Positions 32,651 through 41,246 of a stretch of 64,000 bases of DNA are shown piece by piece. This DNA is from Prescottella sp. R16. Its GTDB lineage: Bacteria; Actinomycetota; Actinomycetes; Mycobacteriales; Mycobacteriaceae. The stretch's first letter is position 1. Every line of letters starts with the position of its first letter. A program made the translations under genes and the position numbers. The notes beneath the pieces are model-generated. The model worked only from the letters and a program-made list of their open reading frames with translations. It was not told where the DNA came from and made no database searches. The stretch is from the NCBI RefSeq assembly GCF_030656875.1, contig NZ_CP130943.1, positions 1,550,001 through 1,614,000 on the forward strand, in the 5' to 3' direction.

Positions 32651-33688
32651 GTGGTCAGTGTTGATCTGGTGGGTCTCGACGAGAACGCGGTCACGGCGTG
32701 GATCGCCGGTCTCGGTGTCGGTGCGCTCGCGCCGCTGTCGTACGAGCGGATCGGTAACGGCCAATCGAATCTCACGTTCGCGGTGCGGGATTCGGGTGGC
32801 GGCCGGTGGGTGCTGCGCCGGCCCCCGGTGGGCCGGCTGCTCGACTCGGCGCACGACATCGAACGCGAATACCGCATCCTGGCCGCGCTGCAGGGGACCG
32901 GGGTGCCGGTGCCGAAGGTTCTCGGCATCACCACCGATCCGGAGGTCACCGATGCACCGCTGGCGTTGACGAGTTTCGTGGACGGCGTCGTCGTCGACGA
33001 CGTGTCGGTGGCGCAGCGGCTCACTCCGGAACGGCGGAGGGCGATCGGAGCGGGACTACCGCAGGCTCTGGCGACCGTGCATCGGGTGGACCTCGAGAGC
33101 GCCGGCCTGCTCGACCTGGCGAGCACCGCCCCGTACGCGGAGCGGCAGCTCAAACGCTGGTCGACACAGTGGGAGAAATCGAAGACGCACGACCGGCCCG
33201 ATATCGCGGTCCTGGCCGAGCGGTTGTCCCGCAACATCCCCGAACAGACCGAAACCACTCTCGTGCACGGGGATTTCCATCTCAGCAACGTCATCACCGC
33301 GGACACCGACGGCCGGGTCGTCGCCGTCCTCGACTGGGAACTGTGCACGCTCGGCGACCCGCTCGCCGACCTCGGTGGTCTGCTCGCCTACTGGCCGCAG
33401 CACGGCGAGTCCGCGACACCACAGTTCCGGGCGTCGACCCTCGACGGCTTCCCGACCCGCGACGAACTGGTCGAGATGTACGTCCACGAAACCAAACGCG
33501 ACGTGTCCGCGGTCGGCTTCTGGCACGTGCTGGCGCTGTGGAAACTCGCGATCATCGCCGAGGGTGTCGTGCGGCGCACCACCGACGACCCCCGCAACAC
33601 GGCCGAACACGGCCGGCCGACCCCGGAGCTGATCGACGCGATCGTGCGCCGCGCGGTCACGACCGCCGACAGGGTGGGGCTGGGCTGA
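32651..33688 (+). CDS. phosphotransferase family protein (aminoglycoside phosphotransferase fold)
   Basis: 345 residues from a GTG start. The kinase-like fold shows YERIGNGQSNLTFAV (nucleotide loop), WVLRRPP (lysine replaced by Arg pair after the strand), the catalytic loop LVHGDFHLSNVI (HGDxxxxN) and the metal-binding LDWELCTLGDPLADLG. This subgroup often accompanies acyl-CoA dehydrogenases in actinobacteria and probably phosphorylates a hydroxylated metabolite, not an antibiotic. No such partner is adjacent here. The next gene is convergent, three bases away. Confidence 0.85.
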   Translation: MVSVDLVGLDENAVTAWIAGLGVGALAPLSYERIGNGQSNLTFAVRDSGGGRWVLRRPPVGRLLDSAHDIEREYRILAALQGTGVPVPKVLGITTDPEVTDAPLALTSFVDGVVVDDVSVAQRLTPERRRAIGAGLPQALATVHRVDLESAGLLDLASTAPYAERQLKRWSTQWEKSKTHDRPDIAVLAERLSRNIPEQTETTLVHGDFHLSNVITADTDGRVVAVLDWELCTLGDPLADLGGLLAYWPQHGESATPQFRASTLDGFPTRDELVEMYVHETKRDVSAVGFWHVLALWKLAIIAEGVVRRTTDDPRNTAEHGRPTPELIDAIVRRAVTTADRVGLG

Positions 33689-33691
33689 CCG

Positions 33692-34111
33692 TCACACCGG
33701 TTCGACGAGCAGGTGCGCGGCGCTGCGGATCTCCGGCGGAACCGGTTCCGGACCTCGGGTGTCCGGATCGATATACCGGTGGACGAGGCGTCCGGTGGCG
33801 GCGAGTTCGAGGTCGCCGTCGGGGTCCTCCCGGAAGATCGCGAGCGCGTATCCGACGCGGTCGTCGTCGAGACGGTCGACGGACAGTCCCACGTGCAGTT
33901 GATCGGGGAAGCCGATCTCCCGGACGAACCGGCACGAACTCTCGGCGACGACGGCGATCGCGGGCAGGGTGCGGACGTCGAGGCCGGTACTGGCCATGAG
34001 CCAGCCGCCCACCGCGGTCGCGAAGTACTCGGCGTACGCGGTGGCGTCGTCGGACCATCGGGTCGGCACCGGCCACAGGGCCGGGAACGCTTCGGCGCGG
34101 GGTTCGCTCAT
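33692..34111 (-). CDS. hotdog-fold acyl-CoA thioesterase-like, catalytic loop shortened
   Basis: 139 residues. VPTRWSDDATAYAEYFATAVGGWL corresponds to the start of 4HBT-type thioesterases, where homologues have an Asp-x-Asp-x-x-GHVNN loop before the tyrosine. Here about seven residues, including GHVNN, are missing in frame. The remaining hotdog strands (SSCRFVREIGFPDQLHVGLSVDRL, LAATGRLVHRYID) are intact. It may be inactive or use another substrate. It lies one base after the shikimate dehydrogenase-like gene start of the same strand run, downstream-coupled. Confidence 0.7.
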   Translation of the reverse strand: MSEPRAEAFPALWPVPTRWSDDATAYAEYFATAVGGWLMASTGLDVRTLPAIAVVAESSCRFVREIGFPDQLHVGLSVDRLDDDRVGYALAIFREDPDGDLELAATGRLVHRYIDPDTRGPEPVPPEIRSAAHLLVEPV

Positions 34112-34112
34112 G

Positions 34113-34943
34113 TCACGACCTCGAGAACGCGGACGCCCGCCGGATCTGCTCGGCGGTGGGTCGCACCCCCGTGTAGAGGACGAACTGTTCGGCGGCCTGC
34201 AGGGCGATCACTTCGGCGCCGGTGATCACCGTCTTCCCGTGTGCCTCGGCGGTGCGGATCAGCGGCGTGTCCGGCGGCATCGCGACCACGTCGAACACCG
34301 TGTGGGCGGCTGCCACCGCGTCGGCGGGGAACGGCATCCGGTCGGCGTCGGGACCGCCGGCCATGCCGATCGGGGTGGCGTTGACGAGCAGGCCCGGTCG
34401 ATGGTCGTCGAGCTCGGGACGCCACCCGAACCCGTACGTCCCGGCCAGTGCCGGTCCGGCGTCGCGATTGCGGGCGACGACGGTGACGTCCCCGAACCCG
34501 CCGTCCCGCAGTGCCGCGACGACGGCCTTCGCCATGCCGCCGCTGCCGGCGACCGCGACTGTCGTCTCCGGATCGAGGTGGGCGCGACGCAGCAGGTCGG
34601 CGACGGCCTGATAGTCGGTGTTGTAGGCGTGCAGTTCGCCGTCCTCGTTGACGATCGTGTTGACCGAGTCGATCGCCGACGCCGACGGGTGCATCACGTC
34701 GACGTGCTCGATGCACGCCTCCTTGAACGGCATCGACACCCCGCACCCGCGGATCCCGAGGGCGCGGATCGCGGCGATCGCCGCCGGCAGATCCGTCGTG
34801 GTGAACGCCTTGTACACGAAGTCGAGGCCCAGTTCGTCGTACAGATAGTTGTGGAACCGGGTGCCGATGTTGCTGGGGCGGCCCGACAGGGACATACACA
34901 GGCGGGTGTCGCGGGTGATGCTTCCGGTGATCGTGCGGCTCAC
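34113..34943 (-). CDS. shikimate 5-dehydrogenase-like protein
   Basis: 276 residues. Shikimate dehydrogenase elements are present in divergent form: MSLSGRPSNIGTRFHNYLY for the substrate site, GVSMPFKEACIEHVD with the catalytic Lys, AYNTDYQAVADLL (NTDxxG variant), and the NADP loop VAGSGGMAKAVVAAL. It would reduce 3-dehydroshikimate or a related cyclitol such as quinate. The variation suggests a paralogue rather than the biosynthetic AroE. Its gene starts upstream of the thioesterase-like gene and both are read from the minus strand, though AroE-like is listed second by position: transcription runs from 34943 to 33692. Confidence 0.82.
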   Translation of the reverse strand: MSRTITGSITRDTRLCMSLSGRPSNIGTRFHNYLYDELGLDFVYKAFTTTDLPAAIAAIRALGIRGCGVSMPFKEACIEHVDVMHPSASAIDSVNTIVNEDGELHAYNTDYQAVADLLRRAHLDPETTVAVAGSGGMAKAVVAALRDGGFGDVTVVARNRDAGPALAGTYGFGWRPELDDHRPGLLVNATPIGMAGGPDADRMPFPADAVAAAHTVFDVVAMPPDTPLIRTAEAHGKTVITGAEVIALQAAEQFVLYTGVRPTAEQIRRASAFSRS

Positions 34944-35032
34944 CCGTCCACGCTAACCGGCGGTGCCGGACGATGTGGACCGGTGCAGCCGATTCGCCTC
35001 CGCGGCCGGTCCCCGGCGCCGACAATGGGACG

Positions 35033-36175
35033 ATGCGCGTCCGCCTCCGTGCCGCGACCGTTGCCTGCACCGCCCTCGCGGCCGTTCTCCTCCCCGTCCA
35101 GGCCGTTCCCGCCGCCGCGTCGCCCCCGACCCCCGCCGGCACCCTGCTCGAGCGGTCGCCCCTCGACCCGGCCTCGGTGCCCGCCGCGGCCGGTGCGAGC
35201 GCCCGCCTCCGGTACGCGACACTGCGGACGGCCACCGCGGCCGGCGAGTCCACCGGATCGGTGTTCCTGCCGCACGGGCCGGCGCCGGCCGGGGGCTGGC
35301 CGATGGTGTCGTACGCGCACGGCACCGTCGGCATCGCGGACCGGTGCGCGCCGTCGACCACCGGCTTCAACTACGTCGAGCGTCCCGCGGTCGAGGCGTG
35401 GCTGGACGCCGGGTACGCCGTCGTCGCCACCGACTACGCGGGCATCGGCACCGACGGCGTCAACGCCTACCTCGACGGCCCCGCGGCCGGAGCCAACGCC
35501 GTCGACATCGTCACCGCCGCCCGCCGGGCGTACGGGGACGTCCTGAGCGACCGGTGGATCGTCACGGGCCTGTCGCAGGGCGGGCACGCCACCTACTTCG
35601 CGGCGGCGGAGGCGACGGACCGGGCACCCGATCTCGACTACCGCGGCGCCGTCACCGTCGGGGCGCCCACCCATCTCGAGAATCTGTTCCCCCTCGCCGG
35701 GCCGGCGGTCCCGCCGCTGCCGATGCCGGGGCTGGTGAACTTCTCCCTGTTCACCCTCGCCGGAATCGACGATCAGCGTCCCGAGGTGGACATCCGCCGC
35801 TATCTCACCCCGGCCGGGATCGACCTGATGGAACGCGCGAAGGTCACGTGCAGTGTCGAACTCGGGCAGTATCTGCGCGCACATCCCGTCACGATCGGGG
35901 AACTGTTCACCGACACTCTGTGGAACGACGACGTGCGCGCCGTCCTGCAGCAGATGCTGACGGCCCCGACGTCCGGGTTCGACCGGCCGCTGCGGGTGGT
36001 GCACAGCCTCGCCGACACCACCGTCCCGATCCCGCTGACGTGGGCGCAACTGGCCGACATGGACGCCCACGGCGTCCGCTACGAGTACCAGCAGCTGGTC
36101 ACCGAGGACCACACGGGTTCGCTCATGGCGTCGATGCCGGCCGCCGTCGACTTCGCGGGGCGGGTGCTGGAATAG
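35033..36175 (+). CDS. secreted lipase/esterase, LIP family
   Basis: 380 residues from ATG 35033. The first 30 residues form a Sec signal peptide ending AVPAAASP. The alpha/beta-hydrolase core has the nucleophile in VTGLSQGGHATYFA (Ser about 181), an acid in VHSLADTTVPIPL and His in TEDHTGSLMAS. VSYAHGTVGIADRCAPS supplies the oxyanion region and a Cys; a second Cys in KVTCSVELGQYL may pair with it. It is a secretory lipase-type enzyme for extracellular ester hydrolysis. It is transcribed alone and convergent with the following small gene. Confidence 0.85.
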   Translation: MRVRLRAATVACTALAAVLLPVQAVPAAASPPTPAGTLLERSPLDPASVPAAAGASARLRYATLRTATAAGESTGSVFLPHGPAPAGGWPMVSYAHGTVGIADRCAPSTTGFNYVERPAVEAWLDAGYAVVATDYAGIGTDGVNAYLDGPAAGANAVDIVTAARRAYGDVLSDRWIVTGLSQGGHATYFAAAEATDRAPDLDYRGAVTVGAPTHLENLFPLAGPAVPPLPMPGLVNFSLFTLAGIDDQRPEVDIRRYLTPAGIDLMERAKVTCSVELGQYLRAHPVTIGELFTDTLWNDDVRAVLQQMLTAPTSGFDRPLRVVHSLADTTVPIPLTWAQLADMDAHGVRYEYQQLVTEDHTGSLMASMPAAVDFAGRVLE

Positions 36176-36176
36176 C

Positions 36177-36494
36177 TCACGCGTGCGGAAACTTCGTGGC
36201 CCGGATACTGCCGGGATCCGTACCGTCGTGCCCGACGAGCCACGAACCGCCGTTGCGCCGGCACGCGGCGACGGTGTCGAACATCTGTAACAGGAAGAAG
36301 ATCGCGTCCTCCGGGGTCGGAGCAGTCGCCAGCCGGTGCGCCTCCCCGTGCTTGGTGACATCGAGCCACACCCCGGAATTGCCGTCGAGGCGCATCGCGA
36401 CGATGTGGTCGGCATCGACGAACGCGACCTTGCGCTGCTGCCACGGCGTCGTGGGCGAATACACCTGTTCGAAGACCTGAATCATGATCGTCAT
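36177..36494 (-). CDS. hypothetical protein
   Basis: 105 residues. I recognise no named family. It contains KVAFVDADHIVAMRLDGNSGVWLDVTKHGEAHRL, a compact alpha/beta-looking segment, and a second half DAIFFLLQMFDTVAACRRNGGSWLVG. No signal peptide or membrane segment is present. It diverges from the HelZ-like gene with an 80-bp gap. Coding is supported by codon composition and the start ATG with GGTGGAAAGCGGG-type purine-rich sequence upstream. Confidence 0.6.
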   Translation of the reverse strand: MTIMIQVFEQVYSPTTPWQQRKVAFVDADHIVAMRLDGNSGVWLDVTKHGEAHRLATAPTPEDAIFFLLQMFDTVAACRRNGGSWLVGHDGTDPGSIRATKFPHA

Positions 36495-36574
36495 CGGGGA
36501 ACCCGCTTTCCACCTCCGCCCAGTATGGTCCGGTCACGAGCCGAGTTCCAGGCCTGTCGGTGCCCCCTGGCAGC

Positions 36575-39394
36575 ATGGGGGTCGTGCTGCACGGGCTGTG
36601 GTCTCCGGGTGCGGGTCTGCTGTTGTGGCGGGACCCGGAATCGGAGCTGCCCGATCTTCCCGAGCCGCTCGCGCGTGTGCTGCGCCGCCGGTTCCGCCGA
36701 CATCACACGGTGCACGTGCCGGCGGCGGTGGGCACCGAACCGCTGCGGGTACCGGTCCTCGCGCTCGCTCCCGCCGAGGCGGTCGACGTCCTGTCGGCTG
36801 TGCCCGATTCGTCTCCCGGTGTCTCCGGGGACCTGCGGTATCTCGCGCACGTGATGCGCGGGGTCGAGCGGTGGGCGCGTGCCGGACGTGTCGTGCCCGA
36901 GTTGTTCCGGGCGGAGGACCATTGGTGGCCGCGGTGGCGGCTGGTCGGTGGCGAGCCGCAGCGGGCGTGGCTCGCGGAACTGGCGGGGGCGATGCCACCG
37001 GTGCAGCGCTGCGAGGGGGCGCCGCGCGAGATCCTCGACGATCTGGTCGGCGAGATCACCGACGCCGTCGTCCGGGACCTGCTCGGGGACCGGGACAGCG
37101 GGCATCCGCTGCTGCGGGCCCTGCTGCGCGGGCAGCCGCACGAGGGCGGTAGCCGACGGCTCGCGCAGCGTCTCGACGAGTGGCGCGGCACCCTCACCGC
37201 CGGCGAACCCGAGCTGGTGCTGCGGCTCCTGGAACCGGAGACCGGCGACGAGGTGGATCCCACGGCTCTCGCTGACGACGCCCTGTGGCGGCTGCAGGTG
37301 TGCCTGCGCGCCGAGGGGGAGCCGCCGTCACCGATTCCGTTGCACCGCACCGACCCCCGGCTCGTCGAGACCGCCGTCCGCAAGCTGGGCGCCGCGCACG
37401 TCGCGTATCCGCGGTTGCGGGATCTGCCCACCGACCCGGACAGCCTGGATCTGCTGTTGCCCACCGCCGTCGTCATCGACCTGGTGAGCCACGGGGCGCG
37501 GGCGCTCGAGCAGGCCGGGATCACACTGCTGCTGCCGCGGGCCTGGACGGCGGCAGCGCCGACCCTGCGGGTGCGGGTGACGTCGCCGCCGGTGCCCGCC
37601 GCGGACGAGCAGCGCGCCGTCGGGATGAGTGAGATCGTCGGCTACGACTGGGAACTCGCGCTCGGTGACGTCGTTCTCACCGCCGACGAACTGGCCCGCC
37701 TCGCCGGTACCCAGAGCGACCTCGTCCAGTTGCGCGGCCAGTGGGTGCAAGCCGACGCCACCGTCCTCGCGCAGGCGGCACGATATGTGGCGCAGCGTAA
37801 TTCGGGGATCCGAGGCACGCTCGCGGACCTGCTCGCCCAGCTGACCGAGGCGGACCGGCCGCCGGTGCCGGTCGAGGAGATCACCGCCACCGGCTGGGTG
37901 GGCACCCTCCTCGACGGCAGCCTCGACCCCGAGCCCGTGCCCACACCTGCCGGGCTGCACGCCGAGCTGCGGCCCTACCAGCAGCGGGGACTGGACTGGC
38001 TGGCGTTCATGAGCGGCGCCGGGCTCGGGGCCGTCCTCGCCGACGACATGGGGCTCGGCAAGACGCTGCAGGTGCTGGCGCTGCTCGCGCACGAACGCGC
38101 CGACACCCCCACCCTGTTGGTGTGCCCGATGTCGGTGGTCGGCAACTGGCAGCGGGAGGCGGCCCGGTTCGTGCCGGATCTGCGAGTGCACGTCCACCAC
38201 GGCGCCGACCGCAGCCGCGGCGACCGGTTCACCGCCGCGGTGCGGTCCGCGGATCTGGTGATCACCACGTACGCCCTGCTCGCCCGCGACGTGGCGGCGC
38301 TGTCGGAACAGTCGTGGCGTCGGGTGGTCCTCGACGAGGCGCAGCACGTGAAGAACGCCGCGACCGCGCAGGCCCGGGCGGCCCGCAGCGTCCCGGCCGC
38401 GCACCGGATCGCGCTCACCGGCACCCCGGTGGAGAACCGGCTCGACGAGTTGCGGTCGATCCTCGACTTCGCCAACCGCGGCATGCTCGGCAGCCCACAG
38501 GCGTTCCGGGCCCGGTTCGCGGTGCCGATCGAGCGGGATCAGGATGCGGCCGCGGTCACCCGGCTGCGGGCGGTGACGTCGCCGTTCGTGCTGCGGCGCG
38601 TCAAGACCGATCCCACGGTCATCGCCGATCTGCCGGACAAGCAGGAGATGACGGTGCGGGCGAACCTCACCGTGGAGCAGGCCGCGCTGTACCGGGCGGT
38701 GGTCGACGACATGCTGAAGAAGATCAAGGACACCGAGGGCATGGCCCGCAAGGGGGCGGTGCTGTCCGCGCTGACCCGCCTCAAACAGGTGTGCAATCAT
38801 CCCGCGCACTTCCTCGGCGACGGGTCGCCGGTGCTGCGCCGCGGCCGGCACCGGTCCGGCAAGCTCGCGCTCGTCGAGGACGTCCTCGACGCGGTCACCG
38901 CGGACGGGGAACGCGCGCTGCTGTTCACCCAGTTCCGGGAGTTCGGGGAGCTCGTCGCCCCGTATCTCGCCGACCGGTTCGGGGTGGCGGTGCCGTTCCT
39001 GCACGGCGGTGTGACGAAGGCCCGCCGGGACCGGATGGTCGAGGAGTTCCAGAGCGACGACGGGCCGCCGCTGATGCTGCTGTCCCTCAAGGCGGGCGGC
39101 ACCGGCCTGAACCTCACCGCCGCCAACCATGTGGTGCACCTGGACCGGTGGTGGAACCCGGCGGTGGAGAACCAGGCCACCGACCGGGCGTTCCGCATCG
39201 GGCAGCGCCGCGACGTGCAGGTCCGCAAACTGGTGTGTGTCGGCACGCTCGAGGAACGGATCGACGCGATGATCACGAACAAGCAGGAGCTCGCGGATCT
39301 CGCGATCGGCACGGGGGAGCGGTGGATCACCGAGATGAACACCGACCAGCTGCACGACCTGCTGACCCTCGGTGACGAGGCGGTCGGCGAATGA
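36575..39394 (+). CDS. helZ: SNF2-family ATPase, HelZ-like
   Basis: 939 residues if the ATG at 36575 is used; a GTG at 36560 adds five. Residues about 1-430 are a family-specific N-terminal region. The SNF2 core starts LRPYQQRGLDWLAFMSG, with Walker A DDMGLGKT (about 492), LLVCPMSVVGNW, the DEAQ box LDEAQHVKN (about 586) and ALTGTPVENRL. The C-terminal helicase domain has LLFTQFREFGELV, GGTGLNLTAANHVVHLDRWWNPAVE and QATDRAFRIGQRRDV. It resembles mycobacterial HelZ (Rv2101). SNF2 proteins translocate on duplex DNA; the cellular role is unclear. A SWIM protein gene overlaps its end by four bases. Confidence 0.9.
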   Translation: MGVVLHGLWSPGAGLLLWRDPESELPDLPEPLARVLRRRFRRHHTVHVPAAVGTEPLRVPVLALAPAEAVDVLSAVPDSSPGVSGDLRYLAHVMRGVERWARAGRVVPELFRAEDHWWPRWRLVGGEPQRAWLAELAGAMPPVQRCEGAPREILDDLVGEITDAVVRDLLGDRDSGHPLLRALLRGQPHEGGSRRLAQRLDEWRGTLTAGEPELVLRLLEPETGDEVDPTALADDALWRLQVCLRAEGEPPSPIPLHRTDPRLVETAVRKLGAAHVAYPRLRDLPTDPDSLDLLLPTAVVIDLVSHGARALEQAGITLLLPRAWTAAAPTLRVRVTSPPVPAADEQRAVGMSEIVGYDWELALGDVVLTADELARLAGTQSDLVQLRGQWVQADATVLAQAARYVAQRNSGIRGTLADLLAQLTEADRPPVPVEEITATGWVGTLLDGSLDPEPVPTPAGLHAELRPYQQRGLDWLAFMSGAGLGAVLADDMGLGKTLQVLALLAHERADTPTLLVCPMSVVGNWQREAARFVPDLRVHVHHGADRSRGDRFTAAVRSADLVITTYALLARDVAALSEQSWRRVVLDEAQHVKNAATAQARAARSVPAAHRIALTGTPVENRLDELRSILDFANRGMLGSPQAFRARFAVPIERDQDAAAVTRLRAVTSPFVLRRVKTDPTVIADLPDKQEMTVRANLTVEQAALYRAVVDDMLKKIKDTEGMARKGAVLSALTRLKQVCNHPAHFLGDGSPVLRRGRHRSGKLALVEDVLDAVTADGERALLFTQFREFGELVAPYLADRFGVAVPFLHGGVTKARRDRMVEEFQSDDGPPLMLLSLKAGGTGLNLTAANHVVHLDRWWNPAVENQATDRAFRIGQRRDVQVRKLVCVGTLEERIDAMITNKQELADLAIGTGERWITEMNTDQLHDLLTLGDEAVGE

Positions 39395-40143
39395 CCGGGT
39401 TCCGCACCGGTTCTCCGCGTAGTGGGTGGGGACGGGCGTTGCTGGACGTCCTCGACCGGGTCGGTGATCCGGGGCGGATCGCCCGCGGCCGCACGTATGC
39501 GCGGGGCGGCCGGGTCCTCGCGCTCGACGTCGCGGCGGGCCGGGTCGTCGCCGACGTGCAGGGCAGCCAGCTCGCGCCGTTCACCGCGACGCTCACGCTG
39601 CGCACTCTCGACGCCGCCCACACCGCCGAACTCCTCGACACGGTCCGCTCCACCCCCGGCGCGCTCGCCGCCCTGGTGTCCGGGACGGTGCCGCAGGCAC
39701 TCGCCCCGATGCTGTTGCCCGACGGGGCCCGCGAACTCGACTTCGACTGCACGTGCCCCGACAGTGGGTGGCCGTGCCGGCACGTGGCGGCGCTCGCACA
39801 CGTGCTCACCGAACACGTCGACCGCGATCCCACGACGCTGCTCGTCCTGCGCGGCATCGACCTCGACACCGTGATCCGGGAGATCGGCGGTTCCCCGAAC
39901 GAGGCAGCCGACCCGGACAACGCAGCCGGCGACGCGGTGGATGCCGGTGATCATTTCGGGGACGATGCCCGCTACGAGTATCTGCCGGAGGTGCCGTTCA
40001 CCGCGGCCCCCGACGACCTGGACGCGGCACTGCTGCGGGCGGTGCTGCGGACGGACGCCGAGGGGGAGCCGGAGGTGATTGCCGCGCTGCGCGATCTCGA
40101 CGAGTGCTACCGCGCACTGGGCAGCGGATTCCGGCGGCGCTAG
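39391..40143 (+). CDS. SWIM zinc finger protein
   Basis: 250 residues. The SWIM motif is FDCTCPDSGWPCRHVAAL, with Cys120, Cys122, Cys129 and His131 (CxC-x6-CxH). The N-terminal part GRTYARGGRVLALDVAAGRVVADVQGS is the usual lead-in strand region. SWIM proteins encoded next to SNF2 ATPases are widespread and are thought to bind DNA or guide the ATPase. The ATGA overlap with the HelZ-like gene implies stoichiometric partners. The acidic C-terminal region (NEAADPDNAAGDAVDAGD) may be disordered. Confidence 0.9.
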   Translation: MTGFRTGSPRSGWGRALLDVLDRVGDPGRIARGRTYARGGRVLALDVAAGRVVADVQGSQLAPFTATLTLRTLDAAHTAELLDTVRSTPGALAALVSGTVPQALAPMLLPDGARELDFDCTCPDSGWPCRHVAALAHVLTEHVDRDPTTLLVLRGIDLDTVIREIGGSPNEAADPDNAAGDAVDAGDHFGDDARYEYLPEVPFTAAPDDLDAALLRAVLRTDAEGEPEVIAALRDLDECYRALGSGFRRR

Positions 40144-40197
40144 CATCGGGCACAGGTTTCCGCTGTCCGGTATCGACTCGAATTCACAAGGAGCGCC

Positions 40198-40695
40198 ATG
40201 CGTTTGCGCGACACCCCCACCGTCGAGGTCTCCACGCGTCTGGGCTGCAGCCCGGAGCAGGCGTGGGCGTTGGTCACCGACATCTCCCTGCCCACGCGTG
40301 CGGCCGGGGAGTTGCAGCGGGTCGAGTGGCTGGACGGGGCGACGGGGGTCGCGGTCGGTGCCCGGTTCCGGGGCCACAATTCCAACGAGGCGATGGGTGA
40401 CTGGCACACCGATTCCGAGATCGTCGAGGTCGAGGACGGCCGGCGCTGGGTGTGGCAGGTGGGTGAGTCGGACGCCCCGTTCGCGGTGTGGGGTTTCGAG
40501 GTCGATCCGGACGGTGACGGGGCGACGGTGCGGCAGTGGGGCAAGATCGGGACCGGGCGGTCGCCGCTGACGGCGTTCGTCGAACAGCATCCCGAGCAGG
40601 AGGCGGCCATCGTTGCCCACCGCATGTCGGTGTGGCGTCAGGGCATGACGGCCAACCTGGCGATGCTCACGCAACTCGTCGATTCCCGCGTCTGA
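40198..40695 (+). CDS. SRPBCC (polyketide cyclase/START-like) family protein
   Basis: 165 residues. A hydrophobic-ligand-binding SRPBCC fold is indicated by VEVSTRLGCSPEQAWALVTDISLPTRAAGELQRVEWLDG, GARFRGHN and SEIVEVEDGRRWVWQVG. Start ATG 40198 follows AAGGAG. The ligand is unknown. It ends six bases before a perfect bidirectional terminator. Confidence 0.85.
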   Translation: MRLRDTPTVEVSTRLGCSPEQAWALVTDISLPTRAAGELQRVEWLDGATGVAVGARFRGHNSNEAMGDWHTDSEIVEVEDGRRWVWQVGESDAPFAVWGFEVDPDGDGATVRQWGKIGTGRSPLTAFVEQHPEQEAAIVAHRMSVWRQGMTANLAMLTQLVDSRV

Positions 40696-40700
40696 CGGGA

Positions 40701-40726
40701 CGCCGCCCGGCCCGGGCCGGGCGGCG
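40701..40726. terminator. bidirectional terminator, 26-base perfect palindrome
   Basis: CGCCGCCCGGCCC and its exact reverse complement abut each other between the convergent SRPBCC gene and the SnoaL-like gene. Such an all-GC hairpin without a T-run is typical of actinobacteria. Confidence 0.85.
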
Positions 40727-40752
40727 GACTACCCGTTCCGTGTCGGGACGGG

Positions 40753-41118
40753 TCAGACGGTGGGAACCTTGTCGAGGAAACCGAGAACCGTCCGCACCCG
40801 GCCGTCCGGGTCGCATTCGAGGACGTCGAATCCGATGACGAGGGGCTCCGCGCCGACCGGGCCGAGTGCCCACGTGAACCGCGCCTGGTCGTGGTGGGCG
40901 TCGATGTCGCCGGCCAGTTCGAACCGCATGCCTTCGAACTGTTCCTGTACCGCCCCGATGAGGGCACTGACCGCGGCGGGCCCCTCGGCGCTGCCCATCG
41001 GGTCGACGTAACGCCCGTCCCGCGCCCACAGGTCCTCGACCAGGGCGGCGCGCTTGCCGGAGTCGGTCTCGTTCCAGGTGTCCAGGTAGTTCCGGATCGT
41101 GGTGTCGAGGTCGTTCAC
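40753..41118 (-). CDS. SnoaL-like/NTF2-fold protein
   Basis: 121 residues from GTG 41118, with AAAGGGG upstream. The NTF2-like fold is shown by IRNYLDTWNETDSGKRAALVEDLWARDGRYVDPMG and GPAAVSALIGAVQEQFEGMRFE. Members include isomerases, hydrolases and ligand-binding proteins; no catalytic residue assignment is possible. It diverges from an XRE regulator gene with a palindrome in between, a pairing common in actinobacteria, so it is probably the main target of that regulator. Confidence 0.85.
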   Translation of the reverse strand: MNDLDTTIRNYLDTWNETDSGKRAALVEDLWARDGRYVDPMGSAEGPAAVSALIGAVQEQFEGMRFELAGDIDAHHDQARFTWALGPVGAEPLVIGFDVLECDPDGRVRTVLGFLDKVPTV

Positions 41119-41194
41119 GGTGAGCCCCTTTCGAGTTCGGCCGCCCGGTGCGGCCTTCGTGGACGAGCCTGCGCCGGGTGGGGTCGTTCGGTCG

Positions 41195-41211
41195 ATTACC
41201 TTGCAGGTAAT
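41195..41211. promoter_or_regulatory. perfect 7-bp inverted repeat operator
   Basis: ATTACCT and AGGTAAT flank TGC, in the 128-bp gap between the divergent SnoaL-like gene and the XRE regulator gene, 35 bases before the regulator ATG. The site is likely bound by that regulator as a dimer. Confidence 0.65.
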
Positions 41212-41246
41212 GGAACCCGTTCCCGGCGCGTCCTAGAGTCGACGAC

